DNA of 64,000 nucleotides, from the NCBI GenBank assembly GCA_041690255.1, contig JAWLHU010000008.1:186001-250000 (forward strand). The letters run 5' to 3'. Each line of letters begins with the position of its first letter. Positions within the stretch are counted from its first letter, which is position 1. The position numbers were made by a program, and so were the translations under genes. The notes under the pieces are model-generated. The model saw nothing but the letters and a program-made list of their open reading frames with translations, did not search any database and was not told the DNA's origin. This document shows positions 7,159-16,304 of this stretch, in pieces. The DNA comes from JAWLHU01 sp041690255. Lineage in GTDB: Bacteria > Bacillota > Sulfobacillia > Symbiobacteriales > Symbiobacteriaceae.

Positions 7159-9894
7159 CTATGCGCCGGGTGCCCCCTCCGGTGACATAACCGATCGCAC
7201 AACGCCGGTGTCCCCATCCACTTGGAGGATCTGATTCTCCCTGTACTCCGACATGGCGCCGGCCACGTTGACAACCGCTGGAATACCATACTCGCGGGCG
7301 ACAATCGCCCCGTGCGAGAGGTAGCCGCCGACCTCCATGACTACGGCCGATGCCCGCAGGAAGAGCGGGGTCCAGGCCGGATCAGTCGATGGAGCGACGA
7401 GCACGTCGCCCTTCTTCAGCCGATGCCCCTCGCCCGGGTGCAGAATCAGCCGGGCCGGACCGCTGGCCTGGCCGCTGGAGACCGCTACGCCCTGCAGCTC
7501 GCCGTCCTTACCGGTGCGCCGGGCGGCTCGATCGACCGTCTCGCCCGGGGCCAACCGCTGCATGCCGTCGGGCTGTGAGCCGGCCCGCAGGTTGACTACG
7601 GCCCGATCGCCCATGACCACATCGGGGGCGGGGAGCGACTCCCAGTGGGCTCGCTGTGCCTTTCGGTGGGCGATGGTCACACCGATCCCGGTGCCATCCC
7701 ACTGTTGAGAGAGAAGGGTGGCCAGTTCATCTCCCGTCAGGAAGAAGACATCGTTCGCATCGGCCAGGAAGCCCTTGGCCTCCAGTCGCTTGCCGATCAT
7801 GAGGGCGATCATGCGGGCGGGGCGGACCAGACGGACCAGTGCTGACTTCGCCTCCTCACGCAGGCGCATGGCCTCCCGGGCCCTGCGCAGCAGGTAGCCG
7901 TAGAGGGGGGAGAAGCCGAGCCCCTTGCGAGCCTCGGCCTCTGCGGTGAGCCGCTTCTGGCGGGAGGCCTCGCGCGGGTCACTGACCGGCAGCCCTTCTC
8001 GCAAATGGCTACGGACCATCTGCAGCACGTAGGTTGGGTCCTCGGACCAGCGAGGGTTCATGAGGTCCATTTCGTAGACACCTCGGTGCCCGAACTCCTT
8101 CAGGAAAGCATCGAGAGCGATGCAGGTCTTGGTCCCCTTCAGGGTAGTCCGCCAGTCGGCCAGGCTGCCATCGCCCGAAAAGAAGGCGGTAGCAGCGGGC
8201 TCGGACTGGGCCAGGCGAGCGATATCGACCAGCCGGTAGCCCACCTCGGCAGAGGTGATATCGTGAGAGCCGGCCAGCAGGGCCGAGGTGAGGCTGAGGC
8301 CCCGTCCGGGGAATCGCTTCTCCAGCAGTTGGGCCAGCCTTGCCGACCAGAGACCGCCCACGTTGTGGATCATGGTCTCCGGCAGGAACTCCCGCCGCTG
8401 CTTCTCCACCTCCCAGAGTCGGTGAAGCAGTTCGAGTTCGTGCGCCCGGGCCGGGAGGGGGCTCTGCTCAAACGCCGTGCACCAGTCCCAGACCTTCTGG
8501 AAGCTCTGGCCGGCGTCGCGGACTGCCCTGCGCAGGACCAGGCCCATGCGGCTGAGCCGGGTTAACCGGGCACGGCCTGTGGCACTTAGCAACGAGGCGG
8601 GCCTGGGTACATCGATCTCAGGCTGATGCCCGCCCAGTGCCCGGTTGGTCTCTGCAGGCGACCAGCCAAAGGCGTCGTAGGCCGCCCACTGGAGCGCCGA
8701 GAGGTTCATGTAGATCCGGCCATTGTGGAGGGTACTCCAGGTCAGCCCCTCGGGGAACTCATAGCCACCCCGCCAAAAGATCTGGCGGAGCAGGACTTCC
8801 ACGGTAAGGGAGTTGAACCACCATCCGAGAGGGGTTTGGACCCCGGGGCTGGCATCTTTCAAATTTGCGTTGGACCAGATCGTCGTCTGGCCTGCCAGGG
8901 CGGGGAAGGTCGCCTCGGGCAGGGCAGTGATCGGGCGAGCCTGGGTAATGTAGAGGTACCAGCCATCGTGGCACCACTCCACATCCTGCGGCTGATAGCC
9001 CTCACCCAGGGTGTCCTGAATCCGCCGCACCACCCGGCTGAGCTCCTCCAACTGTGGCTTTGCCAACACCGGTTCAGACCGGTCGGCATAGCCAACACCT
9101 TCGATCACCGTACCACCATCGATCGATGGACGGACCGCCTGTTGCTTGAAGCCGATCCGGCCACCTACCAGCTTGACCGGCCCGGCATGGTCAATGTGCA
9201 GATGGTACTCGTCGGCCTCCACCGAGCCGGCCACCACCGCCTCTCCCAGACCGAACGAGGCGTTGATCACCACCCGGTCCCGCCGTCCGGTCACGGGATC
9301 CGCCGTGAAGGCAATGCCGGCGTAGAGCGACTGGATCAGCTTCTGGACCGCCAGGGCGGCGCCGACCTGTTCATCGGTCAGGCCCATCTTCCGGCGGTAG
9401 GAGACGGCCGTCGGGGTCCAGAGGGAGGCGTAGCAGCCACGGATCGCATCCTCCAGGCCAGGATCGCCGATCACGTTGAGGAACGACCGGTGGATCCCGG
9501 CGAACGAGGCGCTCGCCGAGTCCTCTGCGGTGGCAGATGAGCGCACCGCCAGCGGCTCGTGGGCTGCGACGCCAGCCCGGGTGAGCGTGGCGCGCAACTG
9601 TTCCAGCATTCCCTCGGGCAGGGTGCCGGCTTCGATCCGCTCCCGCAGCCGGGCCAGGCGGCCCTCTGCCGCTTCTGATGCAGCCTCATCAGCCGAAAGG
9701 GCACCCAGGGCCCGAATCTCACTGGTCAGGTTGTTCTGGGCCAAAAAGTCGGTGTAGGCCTCCACCGAGATGGCACACCCCGGCGGTATGCGAAACCCAA
9801 AGTGGGCTAGCCGGCCCAGATTCCAGCCCTTCCCACCGACAGTGCCGGGGCCGGCCGCCATGGCCTCTGCGAAGGTGAGTATGTACTGCTTCAT
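7159..9894 (-). CDS. PEP-utilising dikinase-type enzyme, rifampicin phosphotransferase-like
   Basis: A 911-residue cytosolic enzyme. Residues 5-320 form the PPDK/PEP-synthase ATP-grasp domain (VGGKGWNLGRL; LAVRSSATAEDSASASFAG; QDVEWC). A long middle region follows, and the swivelling phosphohistidine domain is at the very C-terminus (GGYLSHGAIVAREYGIPAV, His near residue 865). PEP synthase has the His domain in the middle and a PEP-binding barrel at the end; ATP-middle-His is the architecture of rifampicin phosphotransferase (~865 aa) and of some phenylphosphate-synthase-like enzymes. It may thus inactivate a rifamycin or another acceptor; substrate unproven. ATG at 9894 with GGGAGGG is preferred over the 45-codon longer frame, whose extension overlaps the divergent Nudix gene. 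Confidence 0.85.
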   Translation of the reverse strand: MKQYILTFAEAMAAGPGTVGGKGWNLGRLAHFGFRIPPGCAISVEAYTDFLAQNNLTSEIRALGALSADEAASEAAEGRLARLRERIEAGTLPEGMLEQLRATLTRAGVAAHEPLAVRSSATAEDSASASFAGIHRSFLNVIGDPGLEDAIRGCYASLWTPTAVSYRRKMGLTDEQVGAALAVQKLIQSLYAGIAFTADPVTGRRDRVVINASFGLGEAVVAGSVEADEYHLHIDHAGPVKLVGGRIGFKQQAVRPSIDGGTVIEGVGYADRSEPVLAKPQLEELSRVVRRIQDTLGEGYQPQDVEWCHDGWYLYITQARPITALPEATFPALAGQTTIWSNANLKDASPGVQTPLGWWFNSLTVEVLLRQIFWRGGYEFPEGLTWSTLHNGRIYMNLSALQWAAYDAFGWSPAETNRALGGHQPEIDVPRPASLLSATGRARLTRLSRMGLVLRRAVRDAGQSFQKVWDWCTAFEQSPLPARAHELELLHRLWEVEKQRREFLPETMIHNVGGLWSARLAQLLEKRFPGRGLSLTSALLAGSHDITSAEVGYRLVDIARLAQSEPAATAFFSGDGSLADWRTTLKGTKTCIALDAFLKEFGHRGVYEMDLMNPRWSEDPTYVLQMVRSHLREGLPVSDPREASRQKRLTAEAEARKGLGFSPLYGYLLRRAREAMRLREEAKSALVRLVRPARMIALMIGKRLEAKGFLADANDVFFLTGDELATLLSQQWDGTGIGVTIAHRKAQRAHWESLPAPDVVMGDRAVVNLRAGSQPDGMQRLAPGETVDRAARRTGKDGELQGVAVSSGQASGPARLILHPGEGHRLKKGDVLVAPSTDPAWTPLFLRASAVVMEVGGYLSHGAIVAREYGIPAVVNVAGAMSEYRENQILQVDGDTGVVRSVMSPEGAPGA

Positions 9895-9938
9895 AGTTGC
9901 ACCCTCCCTGAATCCCATCATAACGGTTTTGTGAGGAA

Positions 9939-10400
9939 ATGCACATGACGATACGGAATGTTTACTATACCTTGGTTCAGATCGCGTACGACCTCTTCCT
10001 GAAGTTGAATCCCCGGAAGATCGGGGCACACGCCGTTATTGGCGATCGGGAGGGGCGAGTCCTGGTGGTCCGCTCTCGTTTTTCTGATGCCTGGCAGTTG
10101 CCCGGGGGCGGGCTGAACGCCCGAGAGCATATCGACGAAGGCGTCCGCCGAGAGTGTCAGGAGGAACTTGGCACAGCGGTGGAGGTGGAGGCGCTGACCG
10201 GCATGTACTATCATGAGCGGTCAGCGTCATATGTGGCGGTCTTTCGCTGCCGCCTGGCAGGGAGCAGTTCGATCAGCCTCTCACACGAGCACGCGGCGTA
10301 CGATTGGCTACCGCCGGAGGCGCTTTCCGAGCGAATCCGCACCATGGCGGAAGATGCCCTGTCCTATGCCGGTCAGACCGCCGTCCGCCGCATTCAATGA
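9939..10400 (+). CDS. Nudix hydrolase
   Basis: A 153-residue hydrolase of nucleoside-diphosphate-linked compounds. It has a perfect Nudix box (GX5EX7REUXEEXGU) around residues 49-71, read as GGLNAREHIDEGVRREC then QEELG. The first 30 residues form a hydrophobic/aromatic extension (VYYTLVQIAYDLFLKLNP) before the fold. Two ATG codons (9939, 9945) are possible; GTGAGG at 9931 suits the second better. It is divergent from the PEP-utilising enzyme, with a 44-bp gap. Substrate cannot be predicted. Confidence 0.9.
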   Translation: MHMTIRNVYYTLVQIAYDLFLKLNPRKIGAHAVIGDREGRVLVVRSRFSDAWQLPGGGLNAREHIDEGVRRECQEELGTAVEVEALTGMYYHERSASYVAVFRCRLAGSSSISLSHEHAAYDWLPPEALSERIRTMAEDALSYAGQTAVRRIQ

Positions 10401-10489
10401 GGCCCTTTGGGCTACTAGGCAGGGGCAGTTCGACAGGCTACACTGGGGACGTGCTGTTCCGAAACCTGGCGGCCGAGAGGCGAAACACC

Positions 10490-11674
10490 ATGCAGGACTC
10501 CCAGCCGAAGACCATGACTCGCATGCACCGCAACGTGTGGGTGGCAGGTCTGGTCAGCCTCTTCACTGACATCTCCTCCGAGATGATCGTCCCTGTACTC
10601 CCGCTCTTTCTGTCCACGACCTTGGGTACCCACGCGACAGCGATCGGGCTGATCGAGGGGATCGCCGAGGCCATGGCAAGCGTCATGAAGGCGGTCTCCG
10701 GCTACCTCTCCGACCGTATGGGGAAGCGCAAACCCCTCATGGCGTTGGGCTACGGCCTCTCTAACGTGCTCAAGCCACTCATGGGCTTCGCCACCTCCTG
10801 GTCGCAGGTCCTGGCAATCCGCCTCTCGGACCGCTTTGGCAAAGGGCTACGGGGGGCGCCCCGCGACGCCCTGATCGCGGAGTCGACACCGCCTGAGATG
10901 CGGGGCCGGGCATTTGGGCTTCATCGTGCGATGGATACCCTGGGCGCCGCCGTTGGCCCCCTCGCTGCCTGGCTCATCCTGTTGGCCTGGAAGGGTGACT
11001 ATCGCGTCGTCTTCTGGTGGGCGCTCCTGCCGGGTGCGGTTTCGGTTGCCTTGCTCCTCGCCTTCCTGCGCGATACCCAGCCCGAGGCGGCCCCCAAGGC
11101 GGGGCCGGTCCTGCGCAACTGGTCCCTGGCGGTCGGTTCCCTCTCCCCTCGGCTCCGCCGGTTCATCCTGGTCGGCGTCCTCTTCGCCGTTGGCAACTCC
11201 TCGGACGCTTTCTTGATCTTGAAGGCGCAGGAGATGGGGCTGGCGGTGGCGCTGGTCCCGCTGGCCTACTTCACCTTCAATGCCGTTTACTCGTTGCTCT
11301 CCTACCCGCTCGGCGCCCTTTCCGATCGCATTGGCCGCAAACCCGTCATGGTGGGAGGCTTCCTGGCCTTTGCTCTGATCTACGCGGGCTTTGCCCTGGC
11401 TGGCCAGCCCTGGATGGCCTGGCCCCTCTTCGGTGCCTACGGCTTCTACTATGCAGCCACCGAAGGAATCCAGAAGGCCCACGTAACCGACCTGGCTCCC
11501 GGCGAGGTCCGGGCGACGGCCGTCGGTGTCTTCAACGCCCTGACCGGCCTCGCTGCCCTGCCGGCCAGCCTCATGGCCGGTTGGCTCTGGGAGCACATTA
11601 ACCCCGCTGCTCCCTTCTGGCTGGGAGCCGCAACCGCTGCTTTGGCCGCCATCCTTCTGGTGGTGTCGGAGTAG
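10490..11674 (+). CDS. MFS transporter
   Basis: A 394-residue, 12-segment major facilitator. The first helix carries SLFTDISSEMIVPVLPLFL, the signature of a widespread uncharacterised drug-exporter-like MFS group; the loop 2-3 motif reads GYLSDRMGKRKPL, with a second copy GALSDRIGRKPVM in the C-terminal half. The frame is open to 10304 but ATG at 10490 begins just before the first helix and follows GAGG. Gene order gives no substrate. Confidence 0.88.
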   Translation: MQDSQPKTMTRMHRNVWVAGLVSLFTDISSEMIVPVLPLFLSTTLGTHATAIGLIEGIAEAMASVMKAVSGYLSDRMGKRKPLMALGYGLSNVLKPLMGFATSWSQVLAIRLSDRFGKGLRGAPRDALIAESTPPEMRGRAFGLHRAMDTLGAAVGPLAAWLILLAWKGDYRVVFWWALLPGAVSVALLLAFLRDTQPEAAPKAGPVLRNWSLAVGSLSPRLRRFILVGVLFAVGNSSDAFLILKAQEMGLAVALVPLAYFTFNAVYSLLSYPLGALSDRIGRKPVMVGGFLAFALIYAGFALAGQPWMAWPLFGAYGFYYAATEGIQKAHVTDLAPGEVRATAVGVFNALTGLAALPASLMAGWLWEHINPAAPFWLGAATAALAAILLVVSE

Positions 11675-11681
11675 CATACAG

Positions 11682-11720
11682 GAGAAGCCTGCATCCCGGA
11701 AAGGGGATTGCAGGCTTCTC
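11682..11720. terminator. bidirectional hairpin between convergent genes
   Basis: Perfect 12-bp arms GAGAAGCCTGCA/TGCAGGCTTCTC between the convergent MFS and CAAX-protease genes. No clear T-run on either side, so efficiency is uncertain. Confidence 0.65.
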
Positions 11721-11743
11721 ACGTAGGTCTGGTGCGGGGCAGA

Positions 11744-12772
11744 CTAGGCAAAGACCGCCCGAAGTTCCTGGACGACCGCAAGCGTATAGATTGCGAGGGT
11801 TCCGAGCCCTGCCAGCGTGCCGCCGACCAGCAGCCAGCGCCGCCGCCGGGCCCGCAGGAGAGACAACTCCTGGGCCATAGCTAGGTACTCGGCCGGTAGT
11901 TCCTGCGAGGGTTCGAGGACCGGTGGGGCAGGTTCGTACAGCCCCTCCTCGGCAGCCTGTGCTCCCGCAGGGTCGGCCAGGTCCCATGGCCCAAAGCTCC
12001 GGGCAAGGAAGTAGGCGGCCACGCCGGCAGTTACCGCAAGCGAGGCATAGAGCCCGACCGCCATCCAGACACCGAATGATGGGAAGGTGTCCAGCGTAGA
12101 GAGATCAGGAGCATCGGCCCGGTTGGAGACGAATACGGTCAGCCCCAGGGCGATTCCGTTGTTCAGGAAGTGCATGATCATGCCCGGAAGGATCGAGTTG
12201 GATCGCTGGACCACATAGGCCCAAACCATGCCCAGGATGGACAGGGGGATCAGCCGGATTAAGGACATGTGAAGCATGCCGAAGAGCAGGCCCGTTGCCA
12301 CAACGGCTACCACGGGGCCGAAGGGACGGAGGGCGCCGAGTACGTACCCCCGGAAGGAGATCTCCTCAACGGTGGCTGGAATCAGCATCCCCACGATCGC
12401 AAGCTGCCAGAATGGAGCGCCGAGAAGAAAGTCATAAGGTTGGACCATCTCGCCACCAAACTGATGAAGGGCGAGGATCAGAGCGGTGCTCAACTGTTGC
12501 ACCATGAACCAGCAGACAACGCCAAGGAGCGCCGCTTTGGCAATGCCCTTCCACGTCAACATATTCAGTCGCAGGAACGCCTTGATCGGCTTTCGCTCCA
12601 CGCTCCGTACGAAGAGCACCGGTATGACGAGGTAGATCAGAACTTGGTAGATCGGTACGCCTGGCAGTCCCAGCGCAATTTGAAGAGCGCTGCCGACTAC
12701 CATCATAAGAATCAGCGCTACAAAGTAGAAGGTGACGACCCGGACCAGTGATGTGAGTCGCTCGAGTGACAC
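11744..12772 (-). CDS. CPBP-family (CAAX/ABI) intramembrane metalloprotease
   Basis: A 342-residue membrane protein with about eight helices and the three motifs of the CPBP glutamic-type protease family: EEISFRGYV (catalytic Glu pair and Arg), FGMLHMS (His) and MHFLNNG. Family members process prenylated proteins, bacteriocins or anti-sigma factors; no partner is evident here, although an ECF sigma/anti-sigma pair is divergent and 110 bp away. The frame is open to 13105, but GTG at 12772 has GGAGGGG eight bases upstream and begins right at the first helix; the extension overlaps the sigma gene. ATG at 12811 is a weaker alternative. Confidence 0.87.
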   Translation of the reverse strand: MSLERLTSLVRVVTFYFVALILMMVVGSALQIALGLPGVPIYQVLIYLVIPVLFVRSVERKPIKAFLRLNMLTWKGIAKAALLGVVCWFMVQQLSTALILALHQFGGEMVQPYDFLLGAPFWQLAIVGMLIPATVEEISFRGYVLGALRPFGPVVAVVATGLLFGMLHMSLIRLIPLSILGMVWAYVVQRSNSILPGMIMHFLNNGIALGLTVFVSNRADAPDLSTLDTFPSFGVWMAVGLYASLAVTAGVAAYFLARSFGPWDLADPAGAQAAEEGLYEPAPPVLEPSQELPAEYLAMAQELSLLRARRRRWLLVGGTLAGLGTLAIYTLAVVQELRAVFA

Positions 12773-12883
12773 GTGTAGGACCCCTCCAAAAAAACTTTGC
12801 TCAGAATGCATTCCCGCTGAAGGGTTCAGTCCTCGGGTTACCGTCAAACTCGGTAGACCGGCGGCGAGAGGTTGTGTTAGACC

Positions 12884-13522
12884 TTGACTCCTCGTGACGA
12901 AACGTTGGCCTTTGAGGCGCAGGAAGGGAACATGCAGGCATTCGCGGACCTTGTGGAGCGACACAAGGGTCGTGTTTACCGCACCCTGTATCAGGTCGTG
13001 GGCGACCCGCATGACGCCCAGGATCTGGCCCAAGAGGTCTTCGTCAAGGTCTTCCGCTCCCTCGCCAGCTACCGTGGCGATGCGGCCTTTACCACGTGGC
13101 TCCACCGCCTGACCCTGAACCTGGCGTTCGACTGGCTGCGGGCCCGGAAGCGAAGACCGCTACAGGTGCCGTTAGAACCGGCGGACCGGGAGGAGGGCCC
13201 TGCGCCCGAGCCGGCCAGCCCCGACGAGGGACCGGAGGAACTCACGCTCCGAACCGAGCGACGTCAGAACCTCCGAAAGGCCGTTCAGGATCTTTCCCCC
13301 GATTACCGGGAGGTCATTCTGCTCCACCATTTCCATCATCTCAGCTATCAGCAGATCGCCGACCGATTAGATGTTCCGTTGCGCACGATTGAGACACGAC
13401 TCTATCGGGCAAGGGCTCAGCTAAAGAGACTGTTGATGGCGATGGAAGGAGGTGACAGCGGTGGAGTGCAAGGTAGTTCGCCAGCTCCTGGACGCTTACT
13501 TGAATCAGGCGCTCGGGGATGA
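12884..13522 (+). CDS. ECF-type RNA polymerase sigma factor
   Basis: A 212-residue sigma-70 family regulator. Region 2 is residues ~20-90 (DPHDAQDLAQEVFVKVFRSL, FTTWLHRLTLNLAFDWLR). An acidic Pro-rich linker (95-125) follows, then region 4 at ~130-185 (YREVILLHHFHHLSYQQIAD; RTIETRLYRARAQLK). It recruits RNA polymerase to stress promoters. TTG start at 12884, 12 bases after GAGAGG; no better start lies upstream. The 3' end overlaps the anti-sigma gene by about 60 bp, so the pair is translationally coupled. Target promoters are not obvious in the window. Confidence 0.92.
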   Translation: MTPRDETLAFEAQEGNMQAFADLVERHKGRVYRTLYQVVGDPHDAQDLAQEVFVKVFRSLASYRGDAAFTTWLHRLTLNLAFDWLRARKRRPLQVPLEPADREEGPAPEPASPDEGPEELTLRTERRQNLRKAVQDLSPDYREVILLHHFHHLSYQQIADRLDVPLRTIETRLYRARAQLKRLLMAMEGGDSGGVQGSSPAPGRLLESGARG

Positions 13523-13970
13523 GCAGACCAGGGTAATCGATGAGCATCTCGTAGACTGTGACGAATGCTTCCGGGCTGTAACGGAGAACCAGGTTCTTCT
13601 GGACGATCTGGACGACCCGGAACTCCAGCGTATGGTGCTCGATGAACCTCCGCCGCTGCCGGAAGACTTCACGGCGCAGGTCATGCAGCGGATTGAAGAT
13701 GAGCATCCGAAAAAGGTCAACGTGATCTGGCCCTGGCTCCGGAAGCATTGGACCCGCCGGCAGTATGCCAGCGTCGCCTACGCAATGAGTGCCACCATGG
13801 TGGTAGTTTCGGCAGGCAACCTGCTTTTCCTGTGGAATGAGTCGACTGATCGACTTGCGGTCCTCAGCGCACAGGTCCAGGCTTACTGGGACGCCTTCCA
13901 GGCCTTCACTCATCCGATTGCTGAGTGGTTCTCCATGATCCTCGGTGCAGTCTCTGGTCTTCTCGGTTAA
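13461..13970 (+). CDS. zinc-finger anti-sigma factor, membrane anchored
   Basis: A 169-residue anti-sigma factor for the sigma factor just upstream. Residues 1-45 hold an anti-sigma zinc-finger pattern: an early Cys in VECKVV, then HLVDCDEC (HX3CX2C). A single transmembrane segment lies around residues 108-130 (SVAYAMSATMVVVSAGNLLF), followed by ~35 extracytoplasmic residues. The cytosolic N-terminus would hold the sigma factor until an envelope signal arrives. GTG at 13461, seven bases after GGAGGTG, is preferred over GTG 13452, which sits on the ribosome binding site. Confidence 0.88.
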   Translation: MECKVVRQLLDAYLNQALGDEQTRVIDEHLVDCDECFRAVTENQVLLDDLDDPELQRMVLDEPPPLPEDFTAQVMQRIEDEHPKKVNVIWPWLRKHWTRRQYASVAYAMSATMVVVSAGNLLFLWNESTDRLAVLSAQVQAYWDAFQAFTHPIAEWFSMILGAVSGLLG

Positions 13971-13993
13971 CCATAATACAGGAGGATTGTGTT

Positions 13994-14623
13994 ATGAATT
14001 GTGCCTACCACTTCGACCGGGAGGTCCGGGGCATTTGCAGTAGTTGTGGCCGGCCCATATGCGAGGATTGCCTGGTCGATTTGAACGGGCAGCCTTACTG
14101 CAAGGGCTGCCTGATCGCTCGGGTCCAGCGCCCGACACGGCAGATCAGCGGTTTCATCCGGTTTGTGCTCTCGCTCTGCCCCGGCATAGGGCATCTCTAC
14201 ATGGGCCTCTTCAATCGGGGAATGCAGTTCCTGGTCGGCACCGTATTGGGCGGGGTCATCCTGGGCATGATTTTCCCGAGCTTCCTTGGCCTCTATATTC
14301 CCGCCGTGATCTTCTTCAGCATCTTTGATGCCCGAGAGGTTCACATGCGGCTCGCCCAGGGGCTTGAGGTCGAGGACAAGGGCTTTGTGGACCTGAAGGC
14401 GTTCTCGCTCGAGTGGAACCAGAAGTACATTGGCTACGGACTGCTGGGCGTTGGTGCGCTCGGCGTCTACCGGGTCCTGCTCGATGACGTCCTCTCCCTC
14501 GTCTTCGAGCGGTACGGGTACTTCTACCGGGTGCGCGACGCGGTCAACGGCCTGTTGCTTGGTGCGATCGCAATTGCCGTGGGCATCTGGCTCCTGAGGC
14601 GCGACAGCCAGCGTTCCCAGTAG
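13994..14623 (+). CDS. B-box zinc-finger membrane protein
   Basis: A 209-residue protein. The N-terminus is a B-box-like zinc finger (CAYHFDREVRGICSSCGRPI then CEDC, CKGC). Three or four hydrophobic segments follow, with a short Gly-rich TM2-like stretch (CPGIGHLYMGLFNRGMQF). ATG at 13994 with AGGAGG eight bases upstream; the longer open frame begins inside the anti-sigma gene. Such proteins often sit in Firmicute sigma/anti-sigma operons, but their role is not established. Probably the third gene of the ECF operon. Confidence 0.85.
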   Translation: MNCAYHFDREVRGICSSCGRPICEDCLVDLNGQPYCKGCLIARVQRPTRQISGFIRFVLSLCPGIGHLYMGLFNRGMQFLVGTVLGGVILGMIFPSFLGLYIPAVIFFSIFDAREVHMRLAQGLEVEDKGFVDLKAFSLEWNQKYIGYGLLGVGALGVYRVLLDDVLSLVFERYGYFYRVRDAVNGLLLGAIAIAVGIWLLRRDSQRSQ

Positions 14624-14638
14624 GGCGATTACCGCAAC

Positions 14639-14671
14639 GCACAGGCGAACCTGCTTTGGGTTCGCCTGTGC
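14639..14671 (+). terminator. rho-independent terminator after ECF operon
   Basis: Arms GCACAGGCGAACC/GGGTTCGCCTGTGC flank a 6-nt loop; the tail TATTTCC is weakly U-rich. Confidence 0.75.
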
Positions 14672-14673
14672 TA

Positions 14674-14703
14674 TTTCCATGGAGACCTTCTTAACACTAT
14701 AAT
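14674..14703 (+). promoter_or_regulatory. putative SigA promoter for glucokinase gene
   Basis: Consensus -10 TATAAT at 14698-14703 with a weak -35 TTTCCA 18 bases upstream, directly after the terminator and about 35 bases before the start codon. Confidence 0.55.
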
Positions 14704-14740
14704 GGAGACCATGTTTCGTAGCTCGCAGGAGGTGCGGTAG

Positions 14741-15703
14741 ATGTCGGAGCAGAGGGGTTTGGCCTTGGGTATTGACCTGGGCGGGACCGCTGTCAAGGTC
14801 GGTGTGGTGAACCATCGCGGGGTGATTGTCGGTCGGGGTCACCGGGCGACGGAGCCCGAGAAGGGCGTGAGCGGCGTAGTTGCCAACATGGCTCTCGCGG
14901 TGGATGACGCGCTGGCGGCCGCCGGCGTGAGTAAGGCCGAGCTGGATGGTGCCGGCGTAGGGGCCCCTGGCATCTGCAACACAGCCGAGGGTGTGGTCGT
15001 TAGTGCTGGCAACCTCTTTTGGAAGGATGTGCCTCTCGCACCTCTGCTCGGCGAGCGAATCGGGCTGCCGGTCAAGCTGGACAACGATGCGAACTGCGCC
15101 GCTCTTGGTGAGCAGTGGTGCGGTGCGGCTCGGGGCTCGAACCACGTGGTCCTCTTCACCCTGGGGACCGGGGTAGGCGGTGGTCTGATCCTGAACGGCA
15201 GGATCTACGAGGGTTTTGCGGGATGGGCCGGTGAGCTGGGCCACATGCCCGCCGTCGCCAGCGGACACCCATGCACCTGCGGCCGGGCCGGCTGCCTGGA
15301 GACCGTTGCTTCAGCGACCGCCATGGCCCGTGAAGCCCGAAAGGCAATGGGCGAGCACCGGGCCCCGATCATGGAGATGCTGGCCCGGGAGCAGGGCGGC
15401 CAGATCGATGCCCGGGTTGTGATTCTGGCGGCTCAGCAGGGGGAGCCCGCTGCGAGGGAGATTCTTTATCAGGCCGGAGAGTACCTCGGTCTGGCCTCTG
15501 CCTCCCTGGTCAGCGCCCTCAACCCAGAGCTGATCGTGGTGGGAGGTGGGGCATCCCGGGCAGGTGAGTTCCTGCTCGAGCCGATGCGACGGGTGATCAA
15601 CGAGCGGGCAATGCCTGGCCCTGCCTCGGTGGTACAGGTGGTAGCGGCCACCCTGGGGAATGATGCAGGCCTGATCGGTGCCGCCTCCTTGGTCTGGCGG
15701 TAG
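14741..15703 (+). CDS. glcK: ROK-family glucokinase
   Basis: A 320-residue cytosolic sugar kinase that phosphorylates glucose (or a related hexose) with ATP. The phosphate-binding motif is GIDLGGTAVKVG at residue ~9; catalytic Asp lies in KLDNDANCAALGE; GTGVGGGLI is the second phosphate loop. The ROK zinc motif is CTCGRAGCLE with upstream His in GELGHMP. Length matches Firmicute glucokinase. ATG at 14741 behind AGGAGGTG. Eight bases downstream starts an HD nucleotidase, likely the same transcript. Confidence 0.9.
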   Translation: MSEQRGLALGIDLGGTAVKVGVVNHRGVIVGRGHRATEPEKGVSGVVANMALAVDDALAAAGVSKAELDGAGVGAPGICNTAEGVVVSAGNLFWKDVPLAPLLGERIGLPVKLDNDANCAALGEQWCGAARGSNHVVLFTLGTGVGGGLILNGRIYEGFAGWAGELGHMPAVASGHPCTCGRAGCLETVASATAMAREARKAMGEHRAPIMEMLAREQGGQIDARVVILAAQQGEPAAREILYQAGEYLGLASASLVSALNPELIVVGGGASRAGEFLLEPMRRVINERAMPGPASVVQVVAATLGNDAGLIGAASLVWR

Positions 15704-15711
15704 GGGAGGGT

Positions 15712-16302
15712 ATGAAGATGGAGCGGCTGCACAAGCAGATCCAGTTCATCCTCGAAATCGACAGACTGAAGACGGTCATTCGCCAGACGCTTTTGACCGA
15801 CCGCTCCCGACAGGAGAACAGCGCCGAGCACTCCTGGCACCTCGCCATCATGGCCCTCTTGCTGTCCGAATACGCCAACCAGCCGGTCGATCTGCCTCGC
15901 GTTGTCAAGATGGTCCTGATCCATGACCTCGTGGAGATCGATGCAGGGGACACGTTCATTTACGATGACAAGGGGCACCAGGATAAGGCGGAGCGGGAGC
16001 AGCGAGCGGCGGAGCGCCTCTTCGGCCTTCTGCCAGACGACCAGGCCGGGGAGTTGAAATCGTTGTGGGAGGAGTTTGAGGAGCGGCAGACTCCCGACGC
16101 CCGCTTCGCAGCGGCGTTGGACCGGCTGCACCCCATGCTGCACAACGTTCAGACCGAGGGCGCCTCCTGGCGGAAGCACGGGATCACCAGCGACCGGGTG
16201 CTGGCCCGGAACCGGACCATGGCCGAGGGCTCGACAGAACTCTGGGAGTATGCCCAGGCGATGATCGAAGAGGCCGTCCGAAAGGGATACCTCGAGCGCT
16301 AA
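15712..16302 (+). CDS. HD-domain 5'-deoxynucleotidase-like hydrolase
   Basis: A 196-residue metal-dependent phosphohydrolase of the HDDC2/YfbR-type HD group (PF13023), which removes phosphate from deoxynucleoside monophosphates. Metal ligands are visible: His in NSAEHSWHLA, the HD pair in LIHDLVEIDAGD and a downstream Asp in FAAALDRLHP. ATG at 15712 with GGGGAGGG; ATG 15718 also possible. It follows glucokinase closely and ends at a hairpin. Confidence 0.85.
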   Translation: MKMERLHKQIQFILEIDRLKTVIRQTLLTDRSRQENSAEHSWHLAIMALLLSEYANQPVDLPRVVKMVLIHDLVEIDAGDTFIYDDKGHQDKAEREQRAAERLFGLLPDDQAGELKSLWEEFEERQTPDARFAAALDRLHPMLHNVQTEGASWRKHGITSDRVLARNRTMAEGSTELWEYAQAMIEEAVRKGYLER

Positions 16303-16304
16303 GA

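Noticed and set aside
9930..9946. Rex-type operator near the Nudix start (TTGTG-N8-CACAT)
   Set aside because: Only the outer half-sites match; the inner AA/TT positions do not, and it overlaps the ribosome binding site and start codon.
13967..15268. 433-codon minus-strand frame
   Set aside because: Spans the B-box protein, a terminator, a promoter and glucokinase on the other strand; no domain recognised.
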